Source of the DNA: Clostridia bacterium
GTDB lineage: Bacteria > Bacillota > Clostridia > Oscillospirales > Acutalibacteraceae
NCBI GenBank assembly: GCA_900767015.1
Contig: CAAFXQ010000056.1
Span: 1-28,329 of the forward strand
DNA length: 28,329 nucleotides
Reading direction: 5' to 3'
This document shows, piece by piece, positions 5,296-12,964 of the stretch. The notes below the pieces were generated by a model. That model was given only the letters and a program-made list of their open reading frames with translations, ran no database searches and was not told the DNA's origin. Positions within the stretch are counted from its first letter, which is position 1. Each line of letters opens with the position of its first letter. A program made the translations under genes and the position numbers.

Positions 5296-8025
5296 ATGAA
5301 CGTTTTTCACAAGTACACCTTACAGAATCTTAAAAAGAACAAGACAAGAACGATTGTAACAATTATAGGTATTATTCTTTCGGTCTCCATGTTTTCCGCT
5401 ACAATTCTCTCGCTTTCGAGTGCAATGCATTACATGACAAGCTACGTCGAACAGACGGTCGGCAAGTTTTACTGTGAGCTCAGTGACATAAGCGAACAAA
5501 CGGCAACCGAGATTAAAAATGACAAAAGAGTCAAGACCTTTTCTCAGATGAAATCAGTCGGTTACGCCGAAATCGGAAGCAAAAACGAGCTGAAGCCGTA
5601 TCTTTACATCGGCGCCGTTGACAAGGATTTTGAAAACCACGTTGCCGTTCGGATTCTCGAGGGAAGAATGCCTGAAAAAACGAATGAAATCATTCTTCCC
5701 GAGCATCTCAAGTCAAACGGCGGCGTCAGTTATTCAATCGGCGACCCCCTCACCCTTTCGGTCGGACAAAGAACAGTTGACGGAAAGCCGGCTTTTCAGA
5801 ATACTGAGTTTTCAGAGAATGAGAAGCTGACCGACACAACCGAAAAGACATACACAGTTGTCGGCTTTTATGAACGTCCCGACCTGCTCGTTGAGGGGCA
5901 TATGGCGCCGGGCTATACAGCGTATACCTTTGATGACGGGACGGTAACCGCAAACACGTCAACGGCATTTGTGACACTTACAAAAATGGGCAGTACACTT
6001 GATTTCTGCGAGGAATATCAGAAGAATCAGAAATGCACCACGCCCTCGCCGAATATTGATTTACTCCGGTACAACGGAAAAGCCGGCACCGATGAATTTC
6101 TCTTGATGCTTTACGGATTCGGCGCCTTTTTAATCCTGCTTATCGTGTTCGGCTCGGTGTCGCTGATTTATAACTCTTTCTCCATTTCCGTCAGCGAAAG
6201 AACAAAGCAGTTCGGACTATTAAAGTCCATCGGCGCAACGAAAAAGCAGATTTTAAGCTGTGTGCTGTTTGAAGCATTCTTCCTGTGTATCATAGCAATT
6301 CCGATCGGCTTACTTGCAGGCTGTGCCGGCATCGGCATCACCCTCGGCAGTCTTTCGGATATGTTCAACAGCATTCTCGTATCGGGAACCAATGTCGATA
6401 TTAAAATGAAGCTTCACGTTGAGCCGCTCGCTCTGATTGCCGCTTCTCTTCTCAGCATCTTCACAACGCTGATTTCCGCCTATATTCCGGCGAAAAGAGC
6501 CATCAAGCTTCCGGCAATTGACGCAATCCGTCAGTCGAACGACATTAAAATCAAGCCGGGCAAGGTCAAGACAAGCAAGCTTACCTACAAGCTTTTCGGC
6601 TTCCCGGGCATGATAGCCTCAAAAAGCTTCAAGAGAAACCGCAAACGCTACCGCATAACAATTTTGTCGCTGTTCATGAGCATTGTTCTGTTTATTTCCG
6701 CCTCCTCGCTGTGCTACTACTTCACAGCTTCCTTTGCGGCAGAACAGGAAGATTACACTTATGATGTTTCGGTGCAGTCCTATGCCGACAGGACAGAAGA
6801 AGGCGACAAAAAGCTTTCAAAGCTTTACCGTGCAGGAAAGACATTAAAAGATGTTGAAAAGGGCTGTGTAACCGATACCTCCTACTTCTCGTCGGTCATT
6901 GATAAAGCCTATCTGACAGACGAGTGTATCAAAGCGCATGATGAAGGAACGCAAAAGTATATACCGCTTGCCGTTACCGTCGATTTTATAGACGACGAGT
7001 CATTCAGGCAGTACCTTGACGAAAACAATATCAGAAGCGACGGCTTCTTCGACCCGAACAATCCGCAGGCGATTGTCTATAACTCTGACAAGTTTTACAA
7101 ACAAGTCGACGGTCAGAAATACAATGTCTTTTTCAGCCACGAGGTTTTCAAAACCGGCAGCAAGCCTTCAGATATCTGCTTGAATCTTCTCAGCTACACC
7201 GTGAAAGGCGGCTATTATGACGGCGAAATCAAGGAAGAAAACGGCACAATCTACTGCAAGTATGCGTTTCCCGACAAAACCGGTGAGAACGAAACCACAA
7301 AATGGATTGCGCTTGACCAAGTATCCTCCGTGCTTGACATCAAAATCGGTTACGCAACAACCGTGCGCCCGTATTTCATCGGTACATCCAACACGGTCAT
7401 CGTCTACCCGAAATCGGTAAAACAGGCGGTATTAAGTAAATCACAGGGAATATCGGATAAATTCAGCGTCAGCTCTTCCGAAACGTTGTACCTGAAGACC
7501 TCCGACCACAACGCCGTTTCGAACGAGATCTTCAAGCTCATTTCCGAACTTGAAATCAAGGATATTAACGTCTACGATTACGCCGAAAACGCAAGAGCAA
7601 TCAGAGCGGTTATCATGATTATCCGCGTCTTCTCCTACGGCTTTATTGCCCTGATTTCGCTGATTGCCGCCGCCAACGTCTTCAACACGATTTCGACCGG
7701 CATCAACCTGCGCCGCCGTGAGTTTGCCATGCTCAAGTCCGTCGGCATGGACAAAAAGGGCTTTAACAAGATGATGTGCTATGAGTCCCTGCTTTACGGC
7801 TTAAAGAGCCTGTTATTCGGCTTGCCGGTGTCCTGCGTGATGGCGTATCTTATGTATATGCTTTCGGTCGGAACGGGACACGAGATTCCGTTCACCCTGC
7901 CCTGGTCAAGCATTGCGATAGCCGTCATCAGCGTTTTTGCGGTCGTATTCTCAAGTATGATTTATTCGATGAGAAAAATCAAAAAGGAAAACACGGTTGA
8001 CGCACTCAAGAACGAAAATATATAG
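5296..8025 (+). CDS. ABC permease with two FtsX/MacB-type modules
   Basis: A 909-aa membrane protein from the ATG at 5296 (GAGGTGG site; a GTG at 5287 would add three residues and overlaps the ribosome site). The predicted layout is TM1 ~18-42, extracytoplasmic domain ~43-267, TM2-4 ~268-292, ~322-350 and ~376-398, then a second module: TM5 ~453-480, a larger extracytoplasmic domain ~481-769, and TM6-8 ~770-797, ~830-855 and ~868-892. Both modules carry the FtsX coupling motif after their second helix (FGLLKSIGATKKQ near 305-317 and FAMLKSVGMDKKG near 811-823). This differs from the 10-TM, ~650-aa BceB plan. It is likely to resist or export membrane-active compounds, or to remove them from their lipid targets, and to signal to the intramembrane kinase; the substrate is unknown. 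Confidence 0.9.
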   Translation: MNVFHKYTLQNLKKNKTRTIVTIIGIILSVSMFSATILSLSSAMHYMTSYVEQTVGKFYCELSDISEQTATEIKNDKRVKTFSQMKSVGYAEIGSKNELKPYLYIGAVDKDFENHVAVRILEGRMPEKTNEIILPEHLKSNGGVSYSIGDPLTLSVGQRTVDGKPAFQNTEFSENEKLTDTTEKTYTVVGFYERPDLLVEGHMAPGYTAYTFDDGTVTANTSTAFVTLTKMGSTLDFCEEYQKNQKCTTPSPNIDLLRYNGKAGTDEFLLMLYGFGAFLILLIVFGSVSLIYNSFSISVSERTKQFGLLKSIGATKKQILSCVLFEAFFLCIIAIPIGLLAGCAGIGITLGSLSDMFNSILVSGTNVDIKMKLHVEPLALIAASLLSIFTTLISAYIPAKRAIKLPAIDAIRQSNDIKIKPGKVKTSKLTYKLFGFPGMIASKSFKRNRKRYRITILSLFMSIVLFISASSLCYYFTASFAAEQEDYTYDVSVQSYADRTEEGDKKLSKLYRAGKTLKDVEKGCVTDTSYFSSVIDKAYLTDECIKAHDEGTQKYIPLAVTVDFIDDESFRQYLDENNIRSDGFFDPNNPQAIVYNSDKFYKQVDGQKYNVFFSHEVFKTGSKPSDICLNLLSYTVKGGYYDGEIKEENGTIYCKYAFPDKTGENETTKWIALDQVSSVLDIKIGYATTVRPYFIGTSNTVIVYPKSVKQAVLSKSQGISDKFSVSSSETLYLKTSDHNAVSNEIFKLISELEIKDINVYDYAENARAIRAVIMIIRVFSYGFIALISLIAAANVFNTISTGINLRRREFAMLKSVGMDKKGFNKMMCYESLLYGLKSLLFGLPVSCVMAYLMYMLSVGTGHEIPFTLPWSSIAIAVISVFAVVFSSMIYSMRKIKKENTVDALKNENI

Positions 8026-8034
8026 GTGAAACAC

Positions 8035-8409
8035 ATGAATTCATTCAAGAAAGCCATCACCGTCTGCGCCGTCTTTCTCACTGTCGCTCTCTTGTTCGTG
8101 ATGTTGGGATACCTTGCGATTTTTCAGATGCATCTTGCCATTGTCAATTCCGAGCCGGATCAATCCGGCTGGGTGTTAACAAACGAAAACTACGAGATAA
8201 AGCCAATTTCATCTAATCGTGAAATCCGGTTTGACATCATCGAAAAGACAAGCGGCAAAGCCGTGTACTCGACCGGAGAAAACGGATACCGACAATGGGA
8301 TTTCAAGTCAATAAAAATCCTCCCCGGCAACGACATCGAAATCGTCACCGGGGACATGGGAAAGCAGATACTTCGGTATTACAACGGACAATGGCAATAC
8401 GAACATTGA
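8035..8409 (+). CDS. Small single-pass protein of unknown family, last gene of the ABC operon
   Basis: A 124-aa protein. A hydrophobic segment at ~7-30 is followed by a ~90-residue soluble region predicted outside the membrane; there is no lipobox cysteine. The soluble part has alternating charged and hydrophobic stretches suggesting a small beta-rich domain (IRFDIIEKTSGKAVYS ... IEIVTGDMGKQILRYYNGQW). I chose the ATG at 8035 because AGGTGAA (8024-8030), overlapping the permease stop, is correctly spaced from it; a GTG at 8026 would lie inside that site. The tight coupling to the permease suggests an accessory subunit or substrate-binding partner, but no function can be assigned from sequence. 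Confidence 0.75.
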   Translation: MNSFKKAITVCAVFLTVALLFVMLGYLAIFQMHLAIVNSEPDQSGWVLTNENYEIKPISSNREIRFDIIEKTSGKAVYSTGENGYRQWDFKSIKILPGNDIEIVTGDMGKQILRYYNGQWQYEH

Positions 8410-8437
8410 TAGCTCCCTCTCACACAAAATAAATCAG

Positions 8438-8469
8438 CTCCGCCGAAGAGACTCGGCGGAGTTGGTTTT
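8438..8469. terminator. Bidirectional terminator between convergent operons
   Basis: CTCCGCCGA (8438-8446) pairs perfectly with TCGGCGGAG (8453-8461), with a 6-nt loop. On the plus strand a TTGGTTTT tail follows; on the minus strand the outgoing sequence GCTGATTTATTTT is also T-rich. It lies between the end of the ABC operon (8409) and the end of the HD-domain gene (8475), so it can serve both. Confidence 0.8.
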
Positions 8470-8474
8470 ATCCA

Positions 8475-8966
8475 TCAAAATTTATACATAATTGAAAACA
8501 GCTCTTTCCCCGTCCGGGTTTTAAACAGCTTCTCAAAGCCTGACCGTTTTGCCGTGTCGGACAGCCCGTCCTCGTAGGCGTTGACAAGAAAATCCGCTTC
8601 AATGAGAATTTGCAAATCGATTCCGTCAACATTTTCATAAGTATGGTGATGCGCAACAAGATAACACGCTCTGTCCATCACCTTAGTTGAAAAACCGACC
8701 TTATTCATCAGCTTCCACGCCGGGAACGGTCCCTCGCTTTCCTGCAATCTGCCGTCACACTTGCCGAACTTCTCCTCAGCCGGCTTGATCCCGACATCGT
8801 GCACAATGGCGGCGGCTTCGACGGTTTCGAGTGCTTCTTTGTCAAGCTCTTCGCCTTTTGCAATCAGTCGAGCCAGCGAATGAACCTTGATAAAGTGCTG
8901 AATCCGTTTTTCGTCTCCCTCGAAAAACTTCATCGTTTCAAAAATAAGCTTCTCTGTTTTCTTCAT
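8475..8966 (-). CDS. HD-domain phosphohydrolase family protein
   Basis: A 163-aa protein with an HD metal-binding fold: His24 or His29 (RIQHFIKVH), the His56-Asp57 pair (IVHDVG), His106-108 (VAHHHTY) and Asp125 (IEADFL). Small stand-alone HD proteins hydrolyse phosphate esters of nucleotides or other metabolites; the substrate is not predictable here. The ATG at 8966 has an AAAGGGTGA site 4 nt upstream; a frame extension to 8993 would overlap the GH16 stop codon and lacks a ribosome site. It is the last gene of the T-box-led operon, 26 bp behind the GH16 gene. Confidence 0.82.
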   Translation of the reverse strand: MKKTEKLIFETMKFFEGDEKRIQHFIKVHSLARLIAKGEELDKEALETVEAAAIVHDVGIKPAEEKFGKCDGRLQESEGPFPAWKLMNKVGFSTKVMDRACYLVAHHHTYENVDGIDLQILIEADFLVNAYEDGLSDTAKRSGFEKLFKTRTGKELFSIMYKF

Positions 8967-8992
8967 AAAATCACCCTTTCGTGATTGCGGCA

Positions 8993-9856
8993 TTATTTAT
9001 ACTGATAATGCCTTACATAGTCAATCCTGAATTCCCCGACAAAATCTCTGCCGTTGTCCTCAACCGTACCGGCCGCCCAGCCGTTTTGCGGAACACCGTT
9101 TGCGCCGTTCATTTCGATCGTAAGAATGAGGAATTCTGAGGCCTGAGACGGGGAAAGGTCGTTCTTATCCCAACGGTTGATGATCTTTCCGTTAAAATAG
9201 AAGATATATTCGTTCTCGTTCCATTCGAGTCCGTAGGTGTTGTAGGTGTTATAAATGTCGGCGTCCACAGCAATCGGACCTGTTGCAAGCGACTTGTGCT
9301 TTTCGGCGTAACCGCCCCAATGAACGGCATTTTGTATGCTGTTCGGGTTTTCTTTTCCGTAATACGGCGCTTCGAAAATGTCAATTTCGCTTCCCTTTGT
9401 GCTGTCCTCATACTCGTTCATCGCCGATTCAAGATTCTGCATCCAGAAAGCGCTCCACAGTCCGTAGCCCTCCGGCACCTTGCAGCGGATTTCGTAGTAT
9501 CCGTAGGTCGGCTCGTAGCGATCCTTTGTGCGAAGTCTTGCCGAATACCAACCGGCAGGGTCGCCTTCATTGACGCCGTTTTCTAAGTATTTAGCGTAAA
9601 TCGTCAGCTCGCCGTCCTTGACTTTCGCAAGATCGGTATTCCAGTAGCCGCCACGGATGACGGACGTTTTTCTTTGGATTTCCCACTTTGTGCCGTCAAT
9701 TGCATCGCCGTCAAATTCGTCCGACCATACAAGCTCGAAACGGCTCATATCAAGGTCTGTCTTGTTTGTCGGCTCGGGGTTCACACCGAAAAGCGAAGCG
9801 ATAAACGCAAAAATCGCAGTAAAGAAAGCAACAATCTTTTTCCAAATCTCGCTCAT
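8993..9856 (-). CDS. Glycoside hydrolase family 16 (beta-glucanase/laminarinase-like), exported
   Basis: A 287-aa protein starting at ATG 9856 behind an AGGAA site. N-terminal hydrophobic segment ~8-24 (IVAFFTAIFAFIASLFG) acts as signal peptide or membrane anchor, followed by a short Pro/Asn linker and one GH16 jelly-roll domain (~38-287). Family marks are FELVWSDEFDG (40-50), the YEIRCKVPEGYGLWSAFWM strand-turn region, and the catalytic motif GSEIDIFEA with nucleophile Glu157, Asp159 and acid/base Glu162. GH16 enzymes cleave beta-1,3 or beta-1,3/1,4 glucans, agar or similar polymers; specificity is not clear here. There is no carbohydrate-binding or dockerin domain. It lies 33 bp after cysS with no terminator between, an odd place for a glucanase. 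Confidence 0.9.
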   Translation of the reverse strand: MSEIWKKIVAFFTAIFAFIASLFGVNPEPTNKTDLDMSRFELVWSDEFDGDAIDGTKWEIQRKTSVIRGGYWNTDLAKVKDGELTIYAKYLENGVNEGDPAGWYSARLRTKDRYEPTYGYYEIRCKVPEGYGLWSAFWMQNLESAMNEYEDSTKGSEIDIFEAPYYGKENPNSIQNAVHWGGYAEKHKSLATGPIAVDADIYNTYNTYGLEWNENEYIFYFNGKIINRWDKNDLSPSQASEFLILTIEMNGANGVPQNGWAAGTVEDNGRDFVGEFRIDYVRHYQYK

Positions 9857-9889
9857 TCTGATTCCTGCCTTTCCGAAAAGCAAAATTCC

Positions 9890-11290
9890 TTACGCTCTGT
9901 GCCATTTCACGCCCTGTGCGGTATCTTCGAGCACAATTCCCTGCGCTTTCAGCTCGTCACGGATTCTGTCCGCCTCCGCCCAGTTCTTCGCTTTTCTTGC
10001 GGCGTTTCTCTGTTCAATCAGCGCTTCGATTTCATCGTCAAGACTGCCCTTTTTATCCCGGTTATACACAAGACCGAGAACACCCGTCAGCTCATCAAAA
10101 GCGGAAATCGCATATTCGGCAACCGCCTTACTGACAGTTTTGTCGTTGACGTTCGTATTCAGGTCACGGATCAGCTCGAACAGGACACCGATTGCGTCCG
10201 CCGTGTTGAGGTCGTCCTCCATGGCGTCAACAAATTCGGCTTTTCTCTTGTCGATCTGTGCGATGATTTCGCCGTCGTTTTCGCCGGCTTCGTCCACTGC
10301 ATTTTGAAGCGCAAAATCGAGGTTGTCACGGCAGGTGTACATTCTTTCAAGCGAAGCCTTGCACTGCTCGATGGCGTCAATGCTGTAATTGATCGGGCTT
10401 CTGTACTGACAGGAGATCATCAGAAGACGGATCGGCTCATAGCCGTATTTTTCCGCAACGTCACGGACGGTGAAGAAGTTTCCGAGCGACTTCGACATCT
10501 TGACCTTATCAACGGTGATAAAGCCGTTATGCATCCAGTAATTCGCAAACGGGACGCCGTTGCAGCATTCGCTTTGGGCAATCTCATTTTCATGATGCGG
10601 GAAAATCAGATCCTGACCGCCGCAGTGAATGTCAATTGTCTCGCCGAGGTAGCGTCTGACCATGGCGGAGCATTCAATATGCCAACCGGGTCTGCCCTTA
10701 CCCCACGGCGATTCCCAATAAGGCTCGCCGGGCTTGGCATTTTTCCACAGAGCAAAGTCCATCGGCTCTTTTTTCAGCTCGCCGATATTGATTCGGGCTC
10801 CCGCTTCGAGATCCTCAAGCGGCTGATGAGAAAGCTTGCCGTATTCATGGAATTTCTTCGTGCTGAAATAGACGTCGCCGTCAACGGCATAGGCAAAACC
10901 TTTTTCGATAAGGGTCGAAACGATCTGAATAATCTCGTCGATGTTTTCCGTGGCTTTCGGATGGTAAGTCGCTTCCCGGATATTCATACCCTTTGCGTCT
11001 TTCCAGAATTCTTCGATATATTTTTCGGAAATTTCCTTAAAGGTCAGACCCTCCTCGTTGGCACGGCGGATAATTTTGTCGTCAATATCGGTAAAATTCT
11101 GAACAAAGGTCACCTTGTTGCCCCGGTACTCGAGATAACGGCGAAGAACGTCAAACACGCAAAGCGGTCTTGCGTTTCCGATATGGATAAAGTTATAAAC
11201 CGTCGGACCGCAGGCGTAAATCTTAAATTCGCCGGGCGTAATCGGGATAAGCTCCTGTTTTTGTCTTGTTAAGGTGTTGAAAACTCTCAT
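9890..11290 (-). CDS. cysS: Cysteinyl-tRNA synthetase
   Basis: A 466-aa class I synthetase that charges tRNA-Cys. The HIGH-type motif is HIGN (36-39), KMSKS lies at 264-268, and the zinc site is Cys27, Cys207, His232 and Glu236. The YACGPTVYN and NFTDIDDKII segments are hallmarks of CysRS. A ribosome site AGGAAG precedes the ATG by 8 nt. It is third in the operon behind pgsA and cysE. A T-box with a cysteine specifier at the operon head explains its control: uncharged tRNA-Cys should switch expression on. Confidence 0.97.
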   Translation of the reverse strand: MRVFNTLTRQKQELIPITPGEFKIYACGPTVYNFIHIGNARPLCVFDVLRRYLEYRGNKVTFVQNFTDIDDKIIRRANEEGLTFKEISEKYIEEFWKDAKGMNIREATYHPKATENIDEIIQIVSTLIEKGFAYAVDGDVYFSTKKFHEYGKLSHQPLEDLEAGARINIGELKKEPMDFALWKNAKPGEPYWESPWGKGRPGWHIECSAMVRRYLGETIDIHCGGQDLIFPHHENEIAQSECCNGVPFANYWMHNGFITVDKVKMSKSLGNFFTVRDVAEKYGYEPIRLLMISCQYRSPINYSIDAIEQCKASLERMYTCRDNLDFALQNAVDEAGENDGEIIAQIDKRKAEFVDAMEDDLNTADAIGVLFELIRDLNTNVNDKTVSKAVAEYAISAFDELTGVLGLVYNRDKKGSLDDEIEALIEQRNAARKAKNWAEADRIRDELKAQGIVLEDTAQGVKWHRA

Positions 11291-11305
11291 TTTATCGTCT
11301 TCCTT

Positions 11306-11989
11306 TCATAAATAGTAATTGAATTCGTCACTAATCGGCTCTGCCGATTCTGTTTTCTTGGTTTCGTTTTTTTCAATCTGTCTTTCAAGATATTTGATTT
11401 TCGCTCGGAGAATACAGATTTCCTGTGCCACCGGGTCGGGTATGTGGATATGGTCAAGCTTATCAACACGCTTGCCGTTTTGCTTGACGACCCTTGCCGG
11501 TGAGCCGACCGCCGTACAGTTCGGCGGAATTGCCGACAAAACAACCGAGCCTGCCGCCACGTTGGAATTGTCACCGATTGTAAACGGTCCGAGAACCTTT
11601 GCCCCCGCTCCGATGAGAACATTGTTGCCCAAGGTGGGGTGACGCTTTCCGTGATCCTTACCCGTACCGCCGAGGGTCACGCCCTGATAAATCGTACAGT
11701 CGTCACCGATAACGGCCGTCTCTCCGATTACAACGCCCGTACCGTGGTCGATAAAAAACCGCCGTCCGATTGTTGCGCCCGGGTGGATTTCGATATTGGT
11801 TTTTTTTACGCACCGCTGAGAAACAAAACGGGCGAGAAAATACATTTTATGCTCAAAAAGCCAGTGGGCTTTCCGGTACATCCTGACAGCCTTGAAGCCC
11901 GGATAAAGAAGCATAATTTCGATTGTACTTCTTGCCGCCGGGTCTCTGTCCTTCACGCACCGGATATCCTCTTTCAATCTGTCAAACAT
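11306..11989 (-). CDS. cysE: Serine O-acetyltransferase
   Basis: A 227-aa protein of the left-handed beta-helix acyltransferases. It transfers acetyl from acetyl-CoA to serine, the first step of cysteine synthesis. The short helical N-terminal domain (~1-65) carries the conserved DRDPAAR; hexapeptide repeats follow, with the active-site region IDHGTGVVIGETAVIG (Asp81, His82), YQGVTLGGTGK and RHPTLG (His117). The C-terminal tail (~195-227) is charged and coiled-coil-like. The start is the only in-frame ATG (TGA stands three codons upstream); AGAGGA abuts it, an unusually tight spacing. It is 44 bp after pgsA and 15 bp before cysS. Confidence 0.95.
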   Translation of the reverse strand: MFDRLKEDIRCVKDRDPAARSTIEIMLLYPGFKAVRMYRKAHWLFEHKMYFLARFVSQRCVKKTNIEIHPGATIGRRFFIDHGTGVVIGETAVIGDDCTIYQGVTLGGTGKDHGKRHPTLGNNVLIGAGAKVLGPFTIGDNSNVAAGSVVLSAIPPNCTAVGSPARVVKQNGKRVDKLDHIHIPDPVAQEICILRAKIKYLERQIEKNETKKTESAEPISDEFNYYL

Positions 11990-12033
11990 TCCTCTTCATC
12001 ATAGCCTTTCCTGATAGTCTGCTTACAGAGCCG

Positions 12034-12603
12034 TTATGAATCAAAATCAATCAGTTTAAATCCGTCAACCAGATACTTGATTCCCGACACCACGGTGAGA
12101 AATGCGACAATCCACATCAGTATATTGGATATTGCCGCAACGCTTACCGGGAAGCCCTCGGGCAAGCCAAACTGCATAAGAAGCATAACGACTACCGTAA
12201 ATACCATCTGACAGGCGGTTTTGATTTTGCCTAAGATTCCGGCGGCAATGACAATATTCTGCGTCAGCGCAACCATACGAAGCGAGGTGACAACAAATTC
12301 ACGGGACAGAACGATCATAATAACCCATATACTGCAGTAGCCGTGCTGTAAAAAAGCAAGAAGCGCCGCAACGGTCAGCATTTTATCGCCGATCGGGTCG
12401 CAAAGCTTTCCGAAAACGGTGATCTGATTATACTTTCTTGCAAGCATTCCGTCAAAGAAGTCGGTCAGCGAAGCGATACCGAAAACGACGGCGGCAACAA
12501 GAAAATGATGTTCAAAGTCAACAAGCATCAACATGAGATAAATCGGGGCAATAATCATTCTTGAAAGGGTGAGTTTGTTGGGTAGATTCAGTTTTTTCAG
12601 CAT
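12034..12603 (-). CDS. pgsA: CDP-diacylglycerol--glycerol-3-phosphate 3-phosphatidyltransferase
   Basis: A 189-aa integral membrane enzyme making phosphatidylglycerol phosphate. The CDP-alcohol phosphotransferase signature is complete: Asp51-Gly52-x2-Ala55-Arg56-x8-Gly65-x3-Asp69-x3-Asp73. The opening NLPNKLTLSRM is typical of PgsA. The ATG has no good ribosome site; a GGAAG lies about 20 nt upstream, and a short frame overlaps the start as ATGCTGA, so translation may be coupled. It is the first gene after the T-box terminator, which places membrane lipid synthesis under a cysteine signal together with cysE and cysS. Confidence 0.95.
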   Translation of the reverse strand: MLKKLNLPNKLTLSRMIIAPIYLMLMLVDFEHHFLVAAVVFGIASLTDFFDGMLARKYNQITVFGKLCDPIGDKMLTVAALLAFLQHGYCSIWVIMIVLSREFVVTSLRMVALTQNIVIAAGILGKIKTACQMVFTVVVMLLMQFGLPEGFPVSVAAISNILMWIVAFLTVVSGIKYLVDGFKLIDFDS

Positions 12604-12656
12604 TTTTTCGGGTGCAGTAAAATACCGCTTCCTTTCTCGATATTTTCCGTTTTCAT
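12597..12656 (-). CDS. Possible 19-codon leader peptide before pgsA
   Basis: The frame encodes MKTENIEKGSGILLHPKKC and stops at TGA (12599-12597), overlapping the pgsA start as ATGCTGA. It lies wholly between the T-box terminator and pgsA, ends with a cysteine codon, and contains the AAAGGAAG that would otherwise be the distant pgsA ribosome site. No ribosome site precedes its own ATG, so it may well not be translated. Confidence 0.25.
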   Translation of the reverse strand: MKTENIEKGSGILLHPKKC

Positions 12657-12670
12657 ATTACATGACCATA

Positions 12671-12913
12671 AGAAAAGCCTCCGCTGCCGAAGCAACAGAG
12701 GCGCATTTGCGCGGTTCCACTCTCGTTTATCACTCTTTTCCGTTAACGCCGGAGTACGCCTGAAGATACTTGTATTTCCCCACAGGTGCTGACGGGTGCA
12801 TTTCGCCGAAGGTCAGACAGAACGCTTTCACCTTACCGTTCCTCTCTTGGAATGACTTGTTCGGTTACTTCTCCCGCTTGCGGCAAAAGCCGTTTGCGCA
12901 TTTGGTCTATGTT
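12671..12913 (-). ncRNA. T-box riboswitch, cysteine (UGC) specifier
   Basis: On the minus strand a leader of about 240 nt shows the T-box features in order: a long Stem I region with the AGAGAG bulge, the specifier loop GAAATGCACC with UGC at 12800-12798 followed by A, and the T-box sequence GAGUGGAACCGCG (around 12723-12711). Then comes the terminator stem GCCTCTGTTGC/GCAGCGGAGGC (12702-12692 with 12687-12677, TTCG loop) and TTTTCT. UGC is a cysteine codon, and cysE and cysS lie downstream, so specifier and targets agree. Uncharged tRNA-Cys should stabilise the antiterminator and allow readthrough into pgsA-cysE-cysS. Confidence 0.93.
12677..12702 (-). terminator. Regulated terminator of the T-box leader
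   Basis: An 11-bp stem with two G-U pairs and a TTCG tetraloop, followed by TTTTCTT on the minus strand. Its 5' arm overlaps the antiterminator pairing partner, as expected for a T-box. Confidence 0.88.
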
Positions 12914-12919
12914 TTATAC

Positions 12920-12948
12920 ATTATATACTTGACGCCGGAAAAAGTCAA
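12920..12948 (-). promoter_or_regulatory. Promoter of the T-box operon
   Basis: On the minus strand TTGACT (12948-12943), a 17-bp spacer and a perfect TATAAT (12925-12920). Transcription would start near 12913. It lies just downstream of the feoB stop (12965), with no terminator between, so feoAB readthrough could also enter the T-box. Confidence 0.88.
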
Positions 12949-12964
12949 CACCGCAAATTGTCGC

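Noticed and set aside
9674..11272. 532-codon plus-strand open frame opposite cysS
   Set aside because: It lies antisense to cysS, whose motifs are complete; long mirror frames arise from codon bias. No ribosome site or domain supports it.
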